Virus record (IMG/VR): IMGVR_UViG_3300024346_000112 | Coordinates: 1 to 48,523 of that record | Length of the DNA: 48,523 bases | Source: a virus | Direction: 5' to 3' (one strand) | Part shown: positions 1 to 8,117 of the stretch, one piece after another | Layout of the letters: each line of letters begins with the position of its first letter | How positions within the stretch are numbered: the stretch's first letter is position 1 | The notes under the pieces: model-generated | Seen by the model: only the letters and a program-made list of their open reading frames with translations | Databases searched by the model: none | What the model was told of the DNA's origin: nothing | Made by a program: the position numbers and the translations under genes

Positions 1-274
1 TAGGTAATTGTTTATACACAAAGTACAATGGGCTCTGACCTTTCCCAACCTACGTCGACATCGCTGTTTCCAGCTACCTCTCGCTTCGTTCCTATTGCTA
101 AAGAGTTTTTATGTACTGTGTTTGTGTTTTTCGACTGCCAACATTCAATCTATATCAACTAGTGAGCCCAATTTGTTTGGTGGCTTCCACACTCTGGTGT
201 GTCAATCAATATGTACGTGTGCTTCTATACGAGAGCTTTTTCCACAGCGGTATTCTTAGTCTGGCCCGCCAACC
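1..274. other. unassigned segment downstream of the SegE-like gene
   Basis: No convincing gene was found here. The plus strand has short open frames, one with an ATG at 28 running about 45 codons, but none has a ribosome binding site or a recognisable protein pattern. Reading on the minus strand after the SegE-like stop, there is a weak 5-bp hairpin (CCAAC/GTTGG) near 265-285 and a CACAC/GTGTG hairpin near 188-205. The base composition looks less AT-rich than the neighbouring genes. It could be a 3' untranslated region, a small RNA, or the end of a gene whose remainder is outside the window. Confidence 0.3.
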
Positions 275-724
275 TTATGTGTTGGAATGTTTTGCCTGTA
301 TGTGATGTTCTAGCAATGCCTGTTTGAGTTTATCTGATCCGCCTACTCTAACATTAATGATACCATTGTAGTAATCATCTGTTTCGAGTACTCGCCTATC
401 AAATTGTTCTCTTGCCTCTATGTAGGACATTTCGCCCCTACCTTTACATAGGTATAGTATTTCTCTTGTAAACTTGCCTTCGCCTAGTGCTGCTACGTCT
501 GCGTTTAGTCTGTCTGAACTACCGTAGTATGTTCGCCAGTCGCTTTCTTTGTAGCCTCTACGTTTGTTCTTCTTGCCTTTGAGTGGTGGCTTAGTAGTTT
601 TAAACTTTGCTAGTTTTTTGCCTATGTATTTTTGCCCTGTAGTAGTATTAGTAATAAGATAAACAAATCCTTCATATTCTTCTGGAATAGATTCCAATTG
701 TTTTCCTTTATAAGTCCACTGCAT
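275..724 (-). CDS. SegE-like GIY-YIG family putative endonuclease
   Basis: This 149-aa protein carries a GIY-YIG-type core: FVYLITN at about residues 20-26, then QKYIGKK at 31-37, followed by a basic stretch and SDWRTYYGSS at 61-70. A downstream Glu-containing helix (YIEAREQF, 101-108) and YYNGIIN (118-124) sit where this superfamily keeps its catalytic Glu and Asn. The arrangement matches the SegE-like GIY-YIG family of T4-like phages. Such proteins cut DNA and in T4 act as freestanding homing endonucleases. Here the gene sits 19 bp after a small ORF at the end of the gp47-gp46 operon, so a role in DNA metabolism is equally possible. The start at 724 has only a weak Shine-Dalgarno. Family assignment is from motif recognition; nuclease activity is inferred. 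Confidence 0.7.
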   Translation of the reverse strand: MQWTYKGKQLESIPEEYEGFVYLITNTTTGQKYIGKKLAKFKTTKPPLKGKKNKRRGYKESDWRTYYGSSDRLNADVAALGEGKFTREILYLCKGRGEMSYIEAREQFDRRVLETDDYYNGIINVRVGGSDKLKQALLEHHIQAKHSNT

Positions 725-743
725 GAACTTACTTACCGTAGCC

Positions 744-962
744 TTAATTCGTGCCTTCGTCGTTGTGGTTTTTAGATCGTTTTTCTAAATGAGTTGTATG
801 TATTTCGTCCATACGTACCTTTGCAAGACGTCTAATTTCTCTTAGACATCGTCTTGCTGATTGATGTGTTCTAACTGAATTTCGTGATTCAAATTTTTCG
901 TTTTCCTTGAAATACGCAAGATACATTTTAGTTAGTTTATCATGTGTGTCGTCTTCAATCAT
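744..962 (-). CDS. small basic conserved-type phage protein, function unknown
   Basis: A 72-aa, highly charged, probably all-helical protein with an Arg-rich centre (SARRCLREIRRLAKVR, about residues 35-50). Its ATG overlaps the gp46 stop by 4 bp (959-962), which indicates translational coupling and supports it as a real gene. I do not recognise the family and no catalytic motif is visible. Because it is coupled to gp46/gp47 it may be a small accessory of recombination or DNA processing, but that is inference from position only. The stop lies 19 bp before the SegE-like start. Confidence 0.6.
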   Translation of the reverse strand: MIEDDTHDKLTKMYLAYFKENEKFESRNSVRTHQSARRCLREIRRLAKVRMDEIHTTHLEKRSKNHNDEGTN

Positions 963-2734
963 TCTTCGTAAACTTCTATGTCATTTTCATAACTGGTATA
1001 ACCGTTTTCTTTTATTACCTTTAGTACGTTATTAACTCTACCAATTAATTCATCTTTGTGCGAGATTAAGAATACATTCTTTCCGCCTTCTCGTCCCATT
1101 TTCTTTAAAACAGCAAGCGAACCTTCAACGCCTGCGGTATCCATTCCGCTATCAATTAGTTCGTCGATAAACATCAAATTAATTTTTTGATATAAACTTT
1201 CCCAAACATCACGGAATGCAAAACTCATTCCTAATATTAATCTATTACGCTCGCCTCTTGATAAATTATCAAAGTCTAAGTCTTGACCAAGTTGCGTAAT
1301 TTCTACACTTAGGTCATTCTGGAAAATAACCAAGTGCGGCAATCCTAACTTATCTAGATAGTATGTTAATCTATTATTAAGGTATGCTAAGTTTTGATCA
1401 ATAATCTTTTTACGTATAAAACTGTCTTTGTTAGTTAATAGTTTTAGTAAAAACTCTTGATGGTCTTTAAAGTCAGTAAGATCGTTAACAGGAGCCCAAT
1501 CAATTACTTGTATTGCTTCGTTATTAAGATCGTCTATTTGTGATTGATAAGGATCTTCTTCTTGCTTCTTTGTTTCCCATGCTTGTTTAAGAGCATCAAC
1601 ATTTTGTCTATGTTCATATGCTTCTTTTGCTGTTTCATAAAATGTAGTAGGCTTGCCGTTAATGTCACCGATATCTTCTAAGCCTTTTGCAACATCAACT
1701 AGTTTGTCACTTATTTCTTTTTGATATGTAACTGCGTCATCTAATTCTTTTACTTTCTTTGCCTCAATTTCAGCTTTTTTGTCTGCATGAAGCTCTTGTC
1801 CGCAAGTGTAACATGTTGCATCTTCTAAATCTGCAATATCTTTAGTTAACTTATTGACACTTTTATCAGCACGTACTAATGCAGGTTCCAGTGTGCTTAG
1901 TTCTTTTCTAAGAGCCATAATAGCTGTATTATGTTCATTCCAGTTTGATAATTTTTCGTGGAATTCTAACTCTTTATCAATATCTAAATGCTCTAGTTCG
2001 TCGATACCTTCTTTTAATTTTAAGACATCAGAAGTACGTTTACTGAGCCATGCTTTTTGCTTACTTTGTAATCCGCCGATTGTTGCTTCGATTTTTTCGT
2101 TAGCTGACTGTACAGCGTTAATACGCATTGTTTCTTCTTGAATAGCATCACGTGTTTTTTTAGTTTCGTCTTTTAGTGTATTTGCCTTTTCAGACAATAA
2201 TGTAATACCTAACAATTGTTCAATAATAGCACGTTGATCGTTTGTACGCATTGCTAAAAACGGCTCAGTGTATGTATTAAGTGCAACAATGTGTTTGAAC
2301 ATGTCGTGACTCATATCTAACAAGCCATCAATATCTTTTTGTGTCTGTCTACTATCACCTTGTGATTCATCGACCATTTGCTGTTCTTGGTCGTTAATAT
2401 AAAATTTCATAATATTGGGACTACGACCACGTTCAATTCTGTAGTCTATATTATTTTTTTCAAAGTGTAACGTAACCAACATTGCCTTAGAGTTTGTTTT
2501 GTTGATTAAGTTATTGCGTTTAATATTAGTAAGTGCTGAACCGTACAACGCATATGAAAGTGCATTAATAATAGTAGTTTTACCAGTACCATTACGTGAG
2601 CCGCTGTCATCGCCGCCTTGATCTAAATTTTCACCTAGTACAAGTGTAAGTTGTTCTTTATTAAAGTCAACAGCTTGGGTTTGATTACCCACACTCATAA
2701 AATTCTTTACAGTAAGATCTTTAAGTTTTATCAT
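959..2734 (-). CDS. 46: gp46-like recombination endonuclease subunit (Rad50/SbcC family)
   Basis: This is the SMC-like ATPase subunit of the phage Mre11-Rad50 complex, which resects DNA ends for recombination-dependent replication. At 591 aa it is close to T4 gp46 (560 aa). The N-terminal half-domain begins KLKDLTVKNFMSVG and has a Walker A at about residues 45-54 (RNGTGKTT), preceded by a Gly/Asp-rich insertion between GEN and RNGTGKTT. Long charged coiled coils follow, and a zinc-hook CYTC sits near residues 307-310. The C-terminal half carries the ABC signature LSRGERNRL and the Walker B LMFIDEL. The ATG overlaps the gp47 stop by 4 bp (2731-2734), so the two subunits are coupled. Expression probably comes from the promoter at 3768-3796. 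Confidence 0.95.
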   Translation of the reverse strand: MIKLKDLTVKNFMSVGNQTQAVDFNKEQLTLVLGENLDQGGDDSGSRNGTGKTTIINALSYALYGSALTNIKRNNLINKTNSKAMLVTLHFEKNNIDYRIERGRSPNIMKFYINDQEQQMVDESQGDSRQTQKDIDGLLDMSHDMFKHIVALNTYTEPFLAMRTNDQRAIIEQLLGITLLSEKANTLKDETKKTRDAIQEETMRINAVQSANEKIEATIGGLQSKQKAWLSKRTSDVLKLKEGIDELEHLDIDKELEFHEKLSNWNEHNTAIMALRKELSTLEPALVRADKSVNKLTKDIADLEDATCYTCGQELHADKKAEIEAKKVKELDDAVTYQKEISDKLVDVAKGLEDIGDINGKPTTFYETAKEAYEHRQNVDALKQAWETKKQEEDPYQSQIDDLNNEAIQVIDWAPVNDLTDFKDHQEFLLKLLTNKDSFIRKKIIDQNLAYLNNRLTYYLDKLGLPHLVIFQNDLSVEITQLGQDLDFDNLSRGERNRLILGMSFAFRDVWESLYQKINLMFIDELIDSGMDTAGVEGSLAVLKKMGREGGKNVFLISHKDELIGRVNNVLKVIKENGYTSYENDIEVYEE

Positions 2735-3741
2735 AGCTCGTTATAAATATCCAATAGCGTTTTCTTGTTATAGTTTTCAGTGTCGAGTGCAGATATTTCT
2801 CCAGCAACAATTTGGTCTACACTTTCAAATTGTTGAATATCAAGTTCAGTAGACATTTCTTCAATTTGTTGTTGAGTTATTAAACTAATTTCTCTACATC
2901 CGTGTTCATTAATAAACGTTTCTTTAATAAAACTTGCTTCTTCGTAACTAATAGGTAAATCTATCGTAACTCTAAGATACATTTTACTTTTAATAATATC
3001 GGAACTTGGATCAAGTAACTGGCTAAGTTTTACTGTACGATACTTTGGACAGTCAGGCCAATTAATGTATTCGGGCTCTTTATCATTTTCTCTATCAAGA
3101 ATCATCATTCCTCTATCATCGTCCCATGCATCTGCATAGTTGTGAGGCATTGCATTACCAATGTAATGAATCTTTCCTTGTTGTTGTCTTTTGTGGAAAT
3201 GTCCACTAAACACATATTCTTGATTTTTAAAATGTTCAGGACGCAAGTCTCCGTGGTCAGGCATTTTTACTAATGCATTCATATAAAAACTAGGCAGTTC
3301 AAAATGACCAAACATGTACTTTGCATTACACTTTTGTATCTTTTTCCATTCGTCGCCTACTAACCAAGGTACAATTGCAACATCTTCAATTACTGTAAAT
3401 TCGTCAACAAATGTAATACCCGGAATGTGTTTTGCAAATGCTGTAGAATTAACATCTCTTTTATCTTTGTAATACAAATCATGATTACCGTCAAAGAAGA
3501 AAAATTGATCAAATGCTTTTCCAAGTTTTTCCATGCTACGGATAGTTGAATCCATAGTATTCAAGTTTAGACTATTTCTATTATGGTGCCAGTCACCGCA
3601 GAAAATACCGGTTTCACACCCGTTCTCTTTTGCAGTTTCTATGTACCAGTCAATAAACGTTTCACAATCTTCATTGTGCAAACGACTATTGCTTTTTAGT
3701 CCAAAATGTATGTCTGTAAAGACAGCAGCTTTTTTAAACAA
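2731..3741 (-). CDS. 47: gp47-like recombination endonuclease subunit (Mre11/SbcD family)
   Basis: A metallophosphoesterase nuclease partner of gp46; 336 aa against 339 in T4. The five phosphoesterase motifs are visible: D10-I-H12, CGD50, GNH87D, GHF (H146) and GHFHKR (H181/H183), the Mn-binding and catalytic residues of the Mre11 fold. The start is a TTG at 3741-3739. It is preferred because an AAAGGA Shine-Dalgarno lies about 7 nt upstream and because the first metal motif begins at residue 10, leaving no room for a later start. Transcription likely begins just downstream of the near-consensus sigma70 promoter at 3768-3796. The gene is co-translated with gp46 through a 4-bp overlap. Confidence 0.95.
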   Translation of the reverse strand: MFKKAAVFTDIHFGLKSNSRLHNEDCETFIDWYIETAKENGCETGIFCGDWHHNRNSLNLNTMDSTIRSMEKLGKAFDQFFFFDGNHDLYYKDKRDVNSTAFAKHIPGITFVDEFTVIEDVAIVPWLVGDEWKKIQKCNAKYMFGHFELPSFYMNALVKMPDHGDLRPEHFKNQEYVFSGHFHKRQQQGKIHYIGNAMPHNYADAWDDDRGMMILDRENDKEPEYINWPDCPKYRTVKLSQLLDPSSDIIKSKMYLRVTIDLPISYEEASFIKETFINEHGCREISLITQQQIEEMSTELDIQQFESVDQIVAGEISALDTENYNKKTLLDIYNEL

Positions 3742-3767
3742 AATAAAGTCCTTTAATCTTAGTTAAT

Positions 3768-3796
3768 AGTATAACGTAAATATAGACAAATGTCAA
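3768..3796 (-). promoter_or_regulatory. sigma70-type early promoter for gp47-gp46
   Basis: On the minus strand TTGACA (3796-3791) is followed by exactly 17 bp and then TATACT (3773-3768), about 27 nt before the gp47 TTG start. It matches the bacterial housekeeping consensus at 11 of 12 positions and recurs in the same form at four other places in the window. It is expected to be used by unmodified host polymerase early in infection. Confidence 0.85.
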
Positions 3797-3800
3797 GCCC

Positions 3801-4628
3801 CTATTTAGAGGTTTTTTCCATTTCTCTTTTTTGTTGTGCTTCCCATTCTCCGCTATGCTGTCTAGTATAACTAGGATTCATATTGTTCATTTCTAAAATA
3901 TCATCTCGAATGTTCTGATTACGTTTTTCAATATTAATAACACGTACAAAACTGTTAGTTACAGCGGCAGTGTAATATGCAAACGGATTATTTGATTTTG
4001 ATTCGTCAAATTGTAAGCCGATCTGAGCAAGTTGTAAAATTGCTTGCCCTTTCATTTCGTCGTTATATGTATAACCTCTAACGTTACCTCTGGTGGCATA
4101 TCTGTCACATAACTTCATCCACATGCGAGCAAGTTTTTCTGTTACCTGTGTATGGTCTTTAGAAAAGTATCCGTTACCCATACCACCAATCCAATGACTC
4201 TTACCTACCAGTTCTAGTTCGTCCTTGTCATTAAACATGTAGTGTACAAACGGCGGAAAATTAAGTTTAGTTTTTGTATCTGCTATTGTTTTAGGATTTT
4301 TCTTACGACCAGGCTCTTCAGGAATATGGTCAAATGACATAATACGAAATACTAGTTCGTATTTGCTAATTTTACGATAATCGACTTCAAACTCTGCTTG
4401 TTTACGCTTTTCACCTGCTAGTTTAGACGCATCAAATGCTTCTACTTGCAATCTTTTTGCTTTATTACGTTTTGCTTCAGCAATGGTTCTGATGTTAATT
4501 TTGTCAATCGATGGTAGTATGATATCAAATTGAGCAAACGACTCTTCGGTAAAACTGCTAAATTTAGATTTAGACTTGTGTATTTCTTTTAGTATGTCTT
4601 TATTATTTAAATAATTTACTTTTCTCAT
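3801..4628 (-). CDS. 55: gp55-like late-transcription sigma factor, N-terminally extended
   Basis: The C-terminal half (about residues 165-255) has the conserved sigma region-2-like block of phage gp55: YTYNDEMKGQAILQLAQIGL, then FDESKSNNPFAYYTAAVTNS, then NIEKRNQNIRDDIL. In T4, gp55 directs host core polymerase to TATAAATA late promoters. At 275 aa this protein is much longer than T4 gp55 (185 aa). The extra N-terminal portion (about 1-110, basic, rich in Lys and Arg) is not part of the recognisable sigma core and might be a separate domain or fusion. An ATG at 4628 with GGAG 6 nt upstream sets the start. It has its own sigma70-type promoter (4652-4680), consistent with being made early in order to switch on the late genes that begin just across the gap. 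Confidence 0.85.
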   Translation of the reverse strand: MRKVNYLNNKDILKEIHKSKSKFSSFTEESFAQFDIILPSIDKINIRTIAEAKRNKAKRLQVEAFDASKLAGEKRKQAEFEVDYRKISKYELVFRIMSFDHIPEEPGRKKNPKTIADTKTKLNFPPFVHYMFNDKDELELVGKSHWIGGMGNGYFSKDHTQVTEKLARMWMKLCDRYATRGNVRGYTYNDEMKGQAILQLAQIGLQFDESKSNNPFAYYTAAVTNSFVRVINIEKRNQNIRDDILEMNNMNPSYTRQHSGEWEAQQKREMEKTSK

Positions 4629-4651
4629 AGTTTCTCCAGTTGTTAGTATCT

Positions 4652-4680
4652 ATTATAAACTACTCTGTTAATAAAGTCAA
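4652..4680 (-). promoter_or_regulatory. sigma70-type early promoter for gp55
   Basis: Minus strand TTGACT (4680-4675), a 17-bp spacer, then a perfect TATAAT (4657-4652), 24 nt before the gp55 ATG. It abuts the divergent late-type element for the virion block at 4681. Confidence 0.85.
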
Positions 4681-4688
4681 CTAAATAC
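4681..4688 (+). promoter_or_regulatory. late-type promoter element CTAAATAC for the virion block
   Basis: CTAAATAC lies 18 nt before the ATG at 4707, with an AGGAG ribosome site at 4697-4701. It resembles the T4 late -10 element TATAAATA and the elements before gp6, the 204-aa gene and two fibres. The predicted transcript leader would be only about ten nucleotides. It is divergent from and touching the gp55 early promoter. Confidence 0.6.
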
Positions 4689-4706
4689 TTTATATAGGAG
4701 AGTAAT

Positions 4707-5513
4707 ATGTCAATTGGTTCAGCATTACAAAAAGCAGGCAAAAGTTTTGGCTCATCATTAGAAAAGACCGGTAATTCCTTAGTGGATGCAGGAAAAGGTG
4801 CTTTAGAAGATATTGCCGATGCAGCTGGCCTTGGTAAGTTGTTACGTGGCGGACCTAGTAGTGATCCGCTGAAAGCAGATTTTGCCTCAGCAAGTATTAA
4901 AGAAGATGAAGGCAATGATTGGCGAGTCAAATTAAGCATTCCAAAAATTATAACGAATAAAGATAATAAAGCATTTGCTCCTTTAAATAAAACAGGCGGC
5001 TTATGTTTTCCTTACACTCCAACAATTTTAATGAGTCATAGTGCAAATTATAATGCTTTGCAGCCTATACATAGTAATTATCCGTTTTACAACTATCAAT
5101 CATCACAAGTGGATGATATGGTTATTACAGGCGACTTTTTTGTTCAAAATTCAGAAGAAGCACGATATTGGTGTGCTGCTGTGCATTACCTACGAACAGT
5201 AACTAAGATGTTTTATGGTACCGGCGATAATTCAGGTAATCCGCCACCAGTTGTTAAACTAAACGGATATGGAGACTTTGTGTTTAATGATGTTTCGTGT
5301 ATTATTAAAAACTTTACAGTTGATATGCCAGCAGATGTTGATTACTTAAAAACTGACTTTCCAGAAGGCGGAGGCAACTTTTCTTTTGTTCCGGCACAAA
5401 GCCAAGTAGCGGTAACATTATCACCAGTTTACTCTCGTAGTAAAGTACAAGCATTTAGTATGAGTTCATTTGTTAACGGCGACTATATTGGAAAAGGTAA
5501 CGGGTACATTTAA
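4707..5513 (+). CDS. baseplate/tail-tube protein, gp48/gp54-like
   Basis: A 268-aa structural protein opening the virion block. After a flexible Gly/Ser/Ala-rich N-terminus (about 1-60) comes a beta-rich tube-type domain with FPYTPTILMSHSANYNAL (about 102-119), NYPFYNYQSSQVDDM and an aromatic stretch EARYWCAAVHYLRTVTKMFYG. I recognise this pattern from T4-like tail-tube initiator or cap proteins, which join the baseplate hub to the tube. Whether it corresponds to gp48 or gp54 cannot be settled here. It ends TAATG, its stop overlapping the gp53 start by one base, so the two are translationally coupled. A strong AGGAG precedes the ATG. Confidence 0.65.
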   Translation: MSIGSALQKAGKSFGSSLEKTGNSLVDAGKGALEDIADAAGLGKLLRGGPSSDPLKADFASASIKEDEGNDWRVKLSIPKIITNKDNKAFAPLNKTGGLCFPYTPTILMSHSANYNALQPIHSNYPFYNYQSSQVDDMVITGDFFVQNSEEARYWCAAVHYLRTVTKMFYGTGDNSGNPPPVVKLNGYGDFVFNDVSCIIKNFTVDMPADVDYLKTDFPEGGGNFSFVPAQSQVAVTLSPVYSRSKVQAFSMSSFVNGDYIGKGNGYI

Positions 5514-5815
5514 TGGCAACATATACAACAAGCAGTCCGTGGCACACTACTAAAATTGAGGGTCAAGAGTACCTAGGAATTTTAAAAATCAGACCTGTTC
5601 CAAAAGAGTCGGATGATGTGTTATATACTATACAACCTCAATATACACATAGACCAGACTTACTAGCATATGACGTTTACGGTGACAGCAAATTATGGTG
5701 GGTTTTTGCACAACGTAATATGGATGTAATTAAAGATCCAATCTATGACATGATTGCAGGCACTGAAATTTATCTTCCACAAGATTCAAAATTAAAAAGA
5801 CTTTTAGGAGTATAA
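5513..5815 (+). CDS. 53: gp53 baseplate wedge protein (LysM-like fold)
   Basis: A 100-aa protein with the gp53 signature: YTHRPDLLAYDVYGDSKLWW (about residues 44-63), then VFAQRNMD, DPIYDMIAGTEIYLP. That is the LysM-like pattern of T4-like wedge component gp53. It is only about half the length of T4 gp53 (196 aa) and keeps essentially the LysM-like core. In T4 the protein helps link wedges to each other around the hub. The start codon shares one base with the preceding stop. Its neighbours are all baseplate genes, as expected. Confidence 0.85.
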   Translation: MATYTTSSPWHTTKIEGQEYLGILKIRPVPKESDDVLYTIQPQYTHRPDLLAYDVYGDSKLWWVFAQRNMDVIKDPIYDMIAGTEIYLPQDSKLKRLLGV

Positions 5816-5816
5816 A

Positions 5817-8114
5817 TTGGCTGACAATGGCGGAAACATAGAAGTTAGTAACGGCACACCTCCTACAGAAGAATCAACAGAAAAGCCGACACAGGAAAGT
5901 AACAAATCTTCCGGTAATCAAAATGCTGAAGACTTTTTTAGAGAAATGCTTGGCGGCTTGCCACTGCCTAACACATTAGAAAAATATTCTAGTTCTAATA
6001 CTATTATAACATTGTCAGCACTAAGTCCTTATGAAGTTAACAATCCAGACTTAACATATAGAATAACCGGCTCAGGTAGTGCAATTATATTACAGTCCGG
6101 TGGCGGCGCAGGCGCTAAAAAAGTGCTAACAGCATACGAAACTGGCAGTAAGCAGATTGAATACTTTATTGATAATATTGATATTGCAACAATTATGATG
6201 CCTACAACAAGAACACGTACTACTAATGCTACTATGATCGGCTTTGATATTACTGAACCTTACAGTATGGGATTATTTTATCAAACACTTCAAGCTGCTG
6301 TAAAGCAAGCAAACGGTGATGATTCTTCATATAATAGAGCTCCTTTTTTATTAAGTATTAAATTTGTAGGTTACGATGACGATGGTAATATTATACCAAC
6401 AAACGAAATAAGGCACTTTCCAATTAAGTTAATTAATTCCTCTTTAAGAGTTGACCAGGGCGGAAGCCATTATGCTGTTAGAGCAGTAGCATGGAATGAA
6501 ACAGCATTATCGGATGAAATACAAACTGTTAAAACTGATGTAGTATTAACAGGTGATAATATGTTAACATTGTTACAGACAGGAGCACAAAGTTTGTCAT
6601 CAGTTCTTAACGAACGATTGTTAACACAAAAAGATAAAAAACAAATTAAATCACCAGATCAATATGTATTTTTATTTCCAAAAGAGCTGTCAACATTATT
6701 AACTAATGAAGAAGGCGCAGCTACTACAGAAGAAGAATATATGCAAAAGTTATACGAAAGTATTAGTGGCTCCGATGAGAAAGTACCTGCTAACTTTGAA
6801 GAATTTAGAGAAAGAATATTAGCAATATCAGCCGGCAAAAAACAAACAGCAACAGAAGAGGCTGTTAAAAAACAATCAGAATCTCTTGACAACGCAAACG
6901 ATATTGGTAAAGCTAAAATAACAGGAAGTTTTATTGATCAAGGTGATGTTCCGTTTGGGCTATCTAAGTTCACACACGATAAAGAGAAAAAAGTTTTTAG
7001 AAGCGACAAACTTTCGATTAGTAATAAATTTAAAACTTTTACTTTTGCTAAAGGTGCGTCAATTGAAAGAATAATAGAAGAACTAGTTTTATTAAGTGAC
7101 TACGGTAAAGCAATATCCGCATTTACTAAAGAAAATTCTGAAGGTGATATACCGTGGTTTAGAATTGACACACAGGTATTTCTAAACGAAGACCCTGAAG
7201 CTGTGACAGCAACCGGAGAACATCCCAGGTTATTTGTATATAGAGTATATCCATACTTTGTTGATGCTTCTATTTTTAAAGCTACAAATGCACCTGCTAC
7301 AGGAATAAAAGCAAAAACAAAAAGAGTTGTTAAAGAATACAATTACATCTATTCTGGGTTAAACAAAGATATATTAAACTTTGATATTACACTTGATAAT
7401 GCATATTATAAATCAATATCTTCAGATATCGGTGAAGGTTCAGCTGCTGAAAAGTTATCTACTGTAGATTCTGCTAAGCCAAATGATTCGGTAAAAGTTA
7501 AAACAGCTGACGGTGTTGGAGACGTAAAAAGTGACTCCGGGTCGTCACAATCAAGACAAGCTGATAATCAAGACAGCGGATTTTCAGGCGGTGGCAGAGG
7601 AACTAATACTACGGCCGTTAGAATAGCAAGAGACTTCCAAGAAGCACTAGTAAACTCAAATGTTGACTTAATAAACATTGAAATGGAAATTATGGGAGAT
7701 CCATTTTTTCTAGCAGATAGTGGTCAAGGAAACTATTCAGCTTTACCTAATCCACTATTTAAAAAATCACTTACTATTGATAATACTCCGTCACACGAGC
7801 AATACGAAGTATTAATGAAATTAAATTTTAGAACTCCTGTTGATTATAAATCAGGCGATGCCCAAGATGGGTCTATGGAATTTCCAAGCGATACTCAACC
7901 AGTAAAAGCATTTAGTGGATTATATAGAATTTTCCAAGTAGCAAATTTAATTCAGGGTGGACAATTTAAACAAACATTAAAAGCAATTCGAATAGCTAAC
8001 CAAGAAAATGATACTGGAACATTAGGAACACCAAATTCCGAAACAGTAATTAAAGAAGGCAGTAACGAAACATCGTTAAGTGGCGAAGGATCTAATAAGA
8101 TAGGGGCGCAATAG
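5817..8114 (+). CDS. large baseplate hub-type structural protein (gp27 position)
   Basis: A 765-aa protein beginning at TTG 5817, chosen because AGGAG (5806-5810) sits 6 nt upstream while nearby ATGs are out of frame. Residues 1-40 are acidic, low-complexity Ser/Thr/Glu/Gln. The body is beta-rich with a hub-like stretch IEMEIMGDPFFLADSGQGNY near residues 620-640, a pattern found in tail hub proteins of contractile phages. A second Gly/Ser/Asp linker (about 560-600) separates domains. Its place directly before gp5 is where a gp27-like hub partner would be expected, but it is about twice the length of T4 gp27 (391 aa) and no global similarity is claimed. Structural role is likely; exact equivalence is inference. 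Confidence 0.55.
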   Translation: MADNGGNIEVSNGTPPTEESTEKPTQESNKSSGNQNAEDFFREMLGGLPLPNTLEKYSSSNTIITLSALSPYEVNNPDLTYRITGSGSAIILQSGGGAGAKKVLTAYETGSKQIEYFIDNIDIATIMMPTTRTRTTNATMIGFDITEPYSMGLFYQTLQAAVKQANGDDSSYNRAPFLLSIKFVGYDDDGNIIPTNEIRHFPIKLINSSLRVDQGGSHYAVRAVAWNETALSDEIQTVKTDVVLTGDNMLTLLQTGAQSLSSVLNERLLTQKDKKQIKSPDQYVFLFPKELSTLLTNEEGAATTEEEYMQKLYESISGSDEKVPANFEEFRERILAISAGKKQTATEEAVKKQSESLDNANDIGKAKITGSFIDQGDVPFGLSKFTHDKEKKVFRSDKLSISNKFKTFTFAKGASIERIIEELVLLSDYGKAISAFTKENSEGDIPWFRIDTQVFLNEDPEAVTATGEHPRLFVYRVYPYFVDASIFKATNAPATGIKAKTKRVVKEYNYIYSGLNKDILNFDITLDNAYYKSISSDIGEGSAAEKLSTVDSAKPNDSVKVKTADGVGDVKSDSGSSQSRQADNQDSGFSGGGRGTNTTAVRIARDFQEALVNSNVDLINIEMEIMGDPFFLADSGQGNYSALPNPLFKKSLTIDNTPSHEQYEVLMKLNFRTPVDYKSGDAQDGSMEFPSDTQPVKAFSGLYRIFQVANLIQGGQFKQTLKAIRIANQENDTGTLGTPNSETVIKEGSNETSLSGEGSNKIGAQ

Positions 8115-8117
8115 AAT

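Noticed and set aside
4643-4939. 98-codon minus-strand frame overlapping the start of the tube protein
   Set aside because: It is antisense to a strongly supported structural gene and covers the promoter region.
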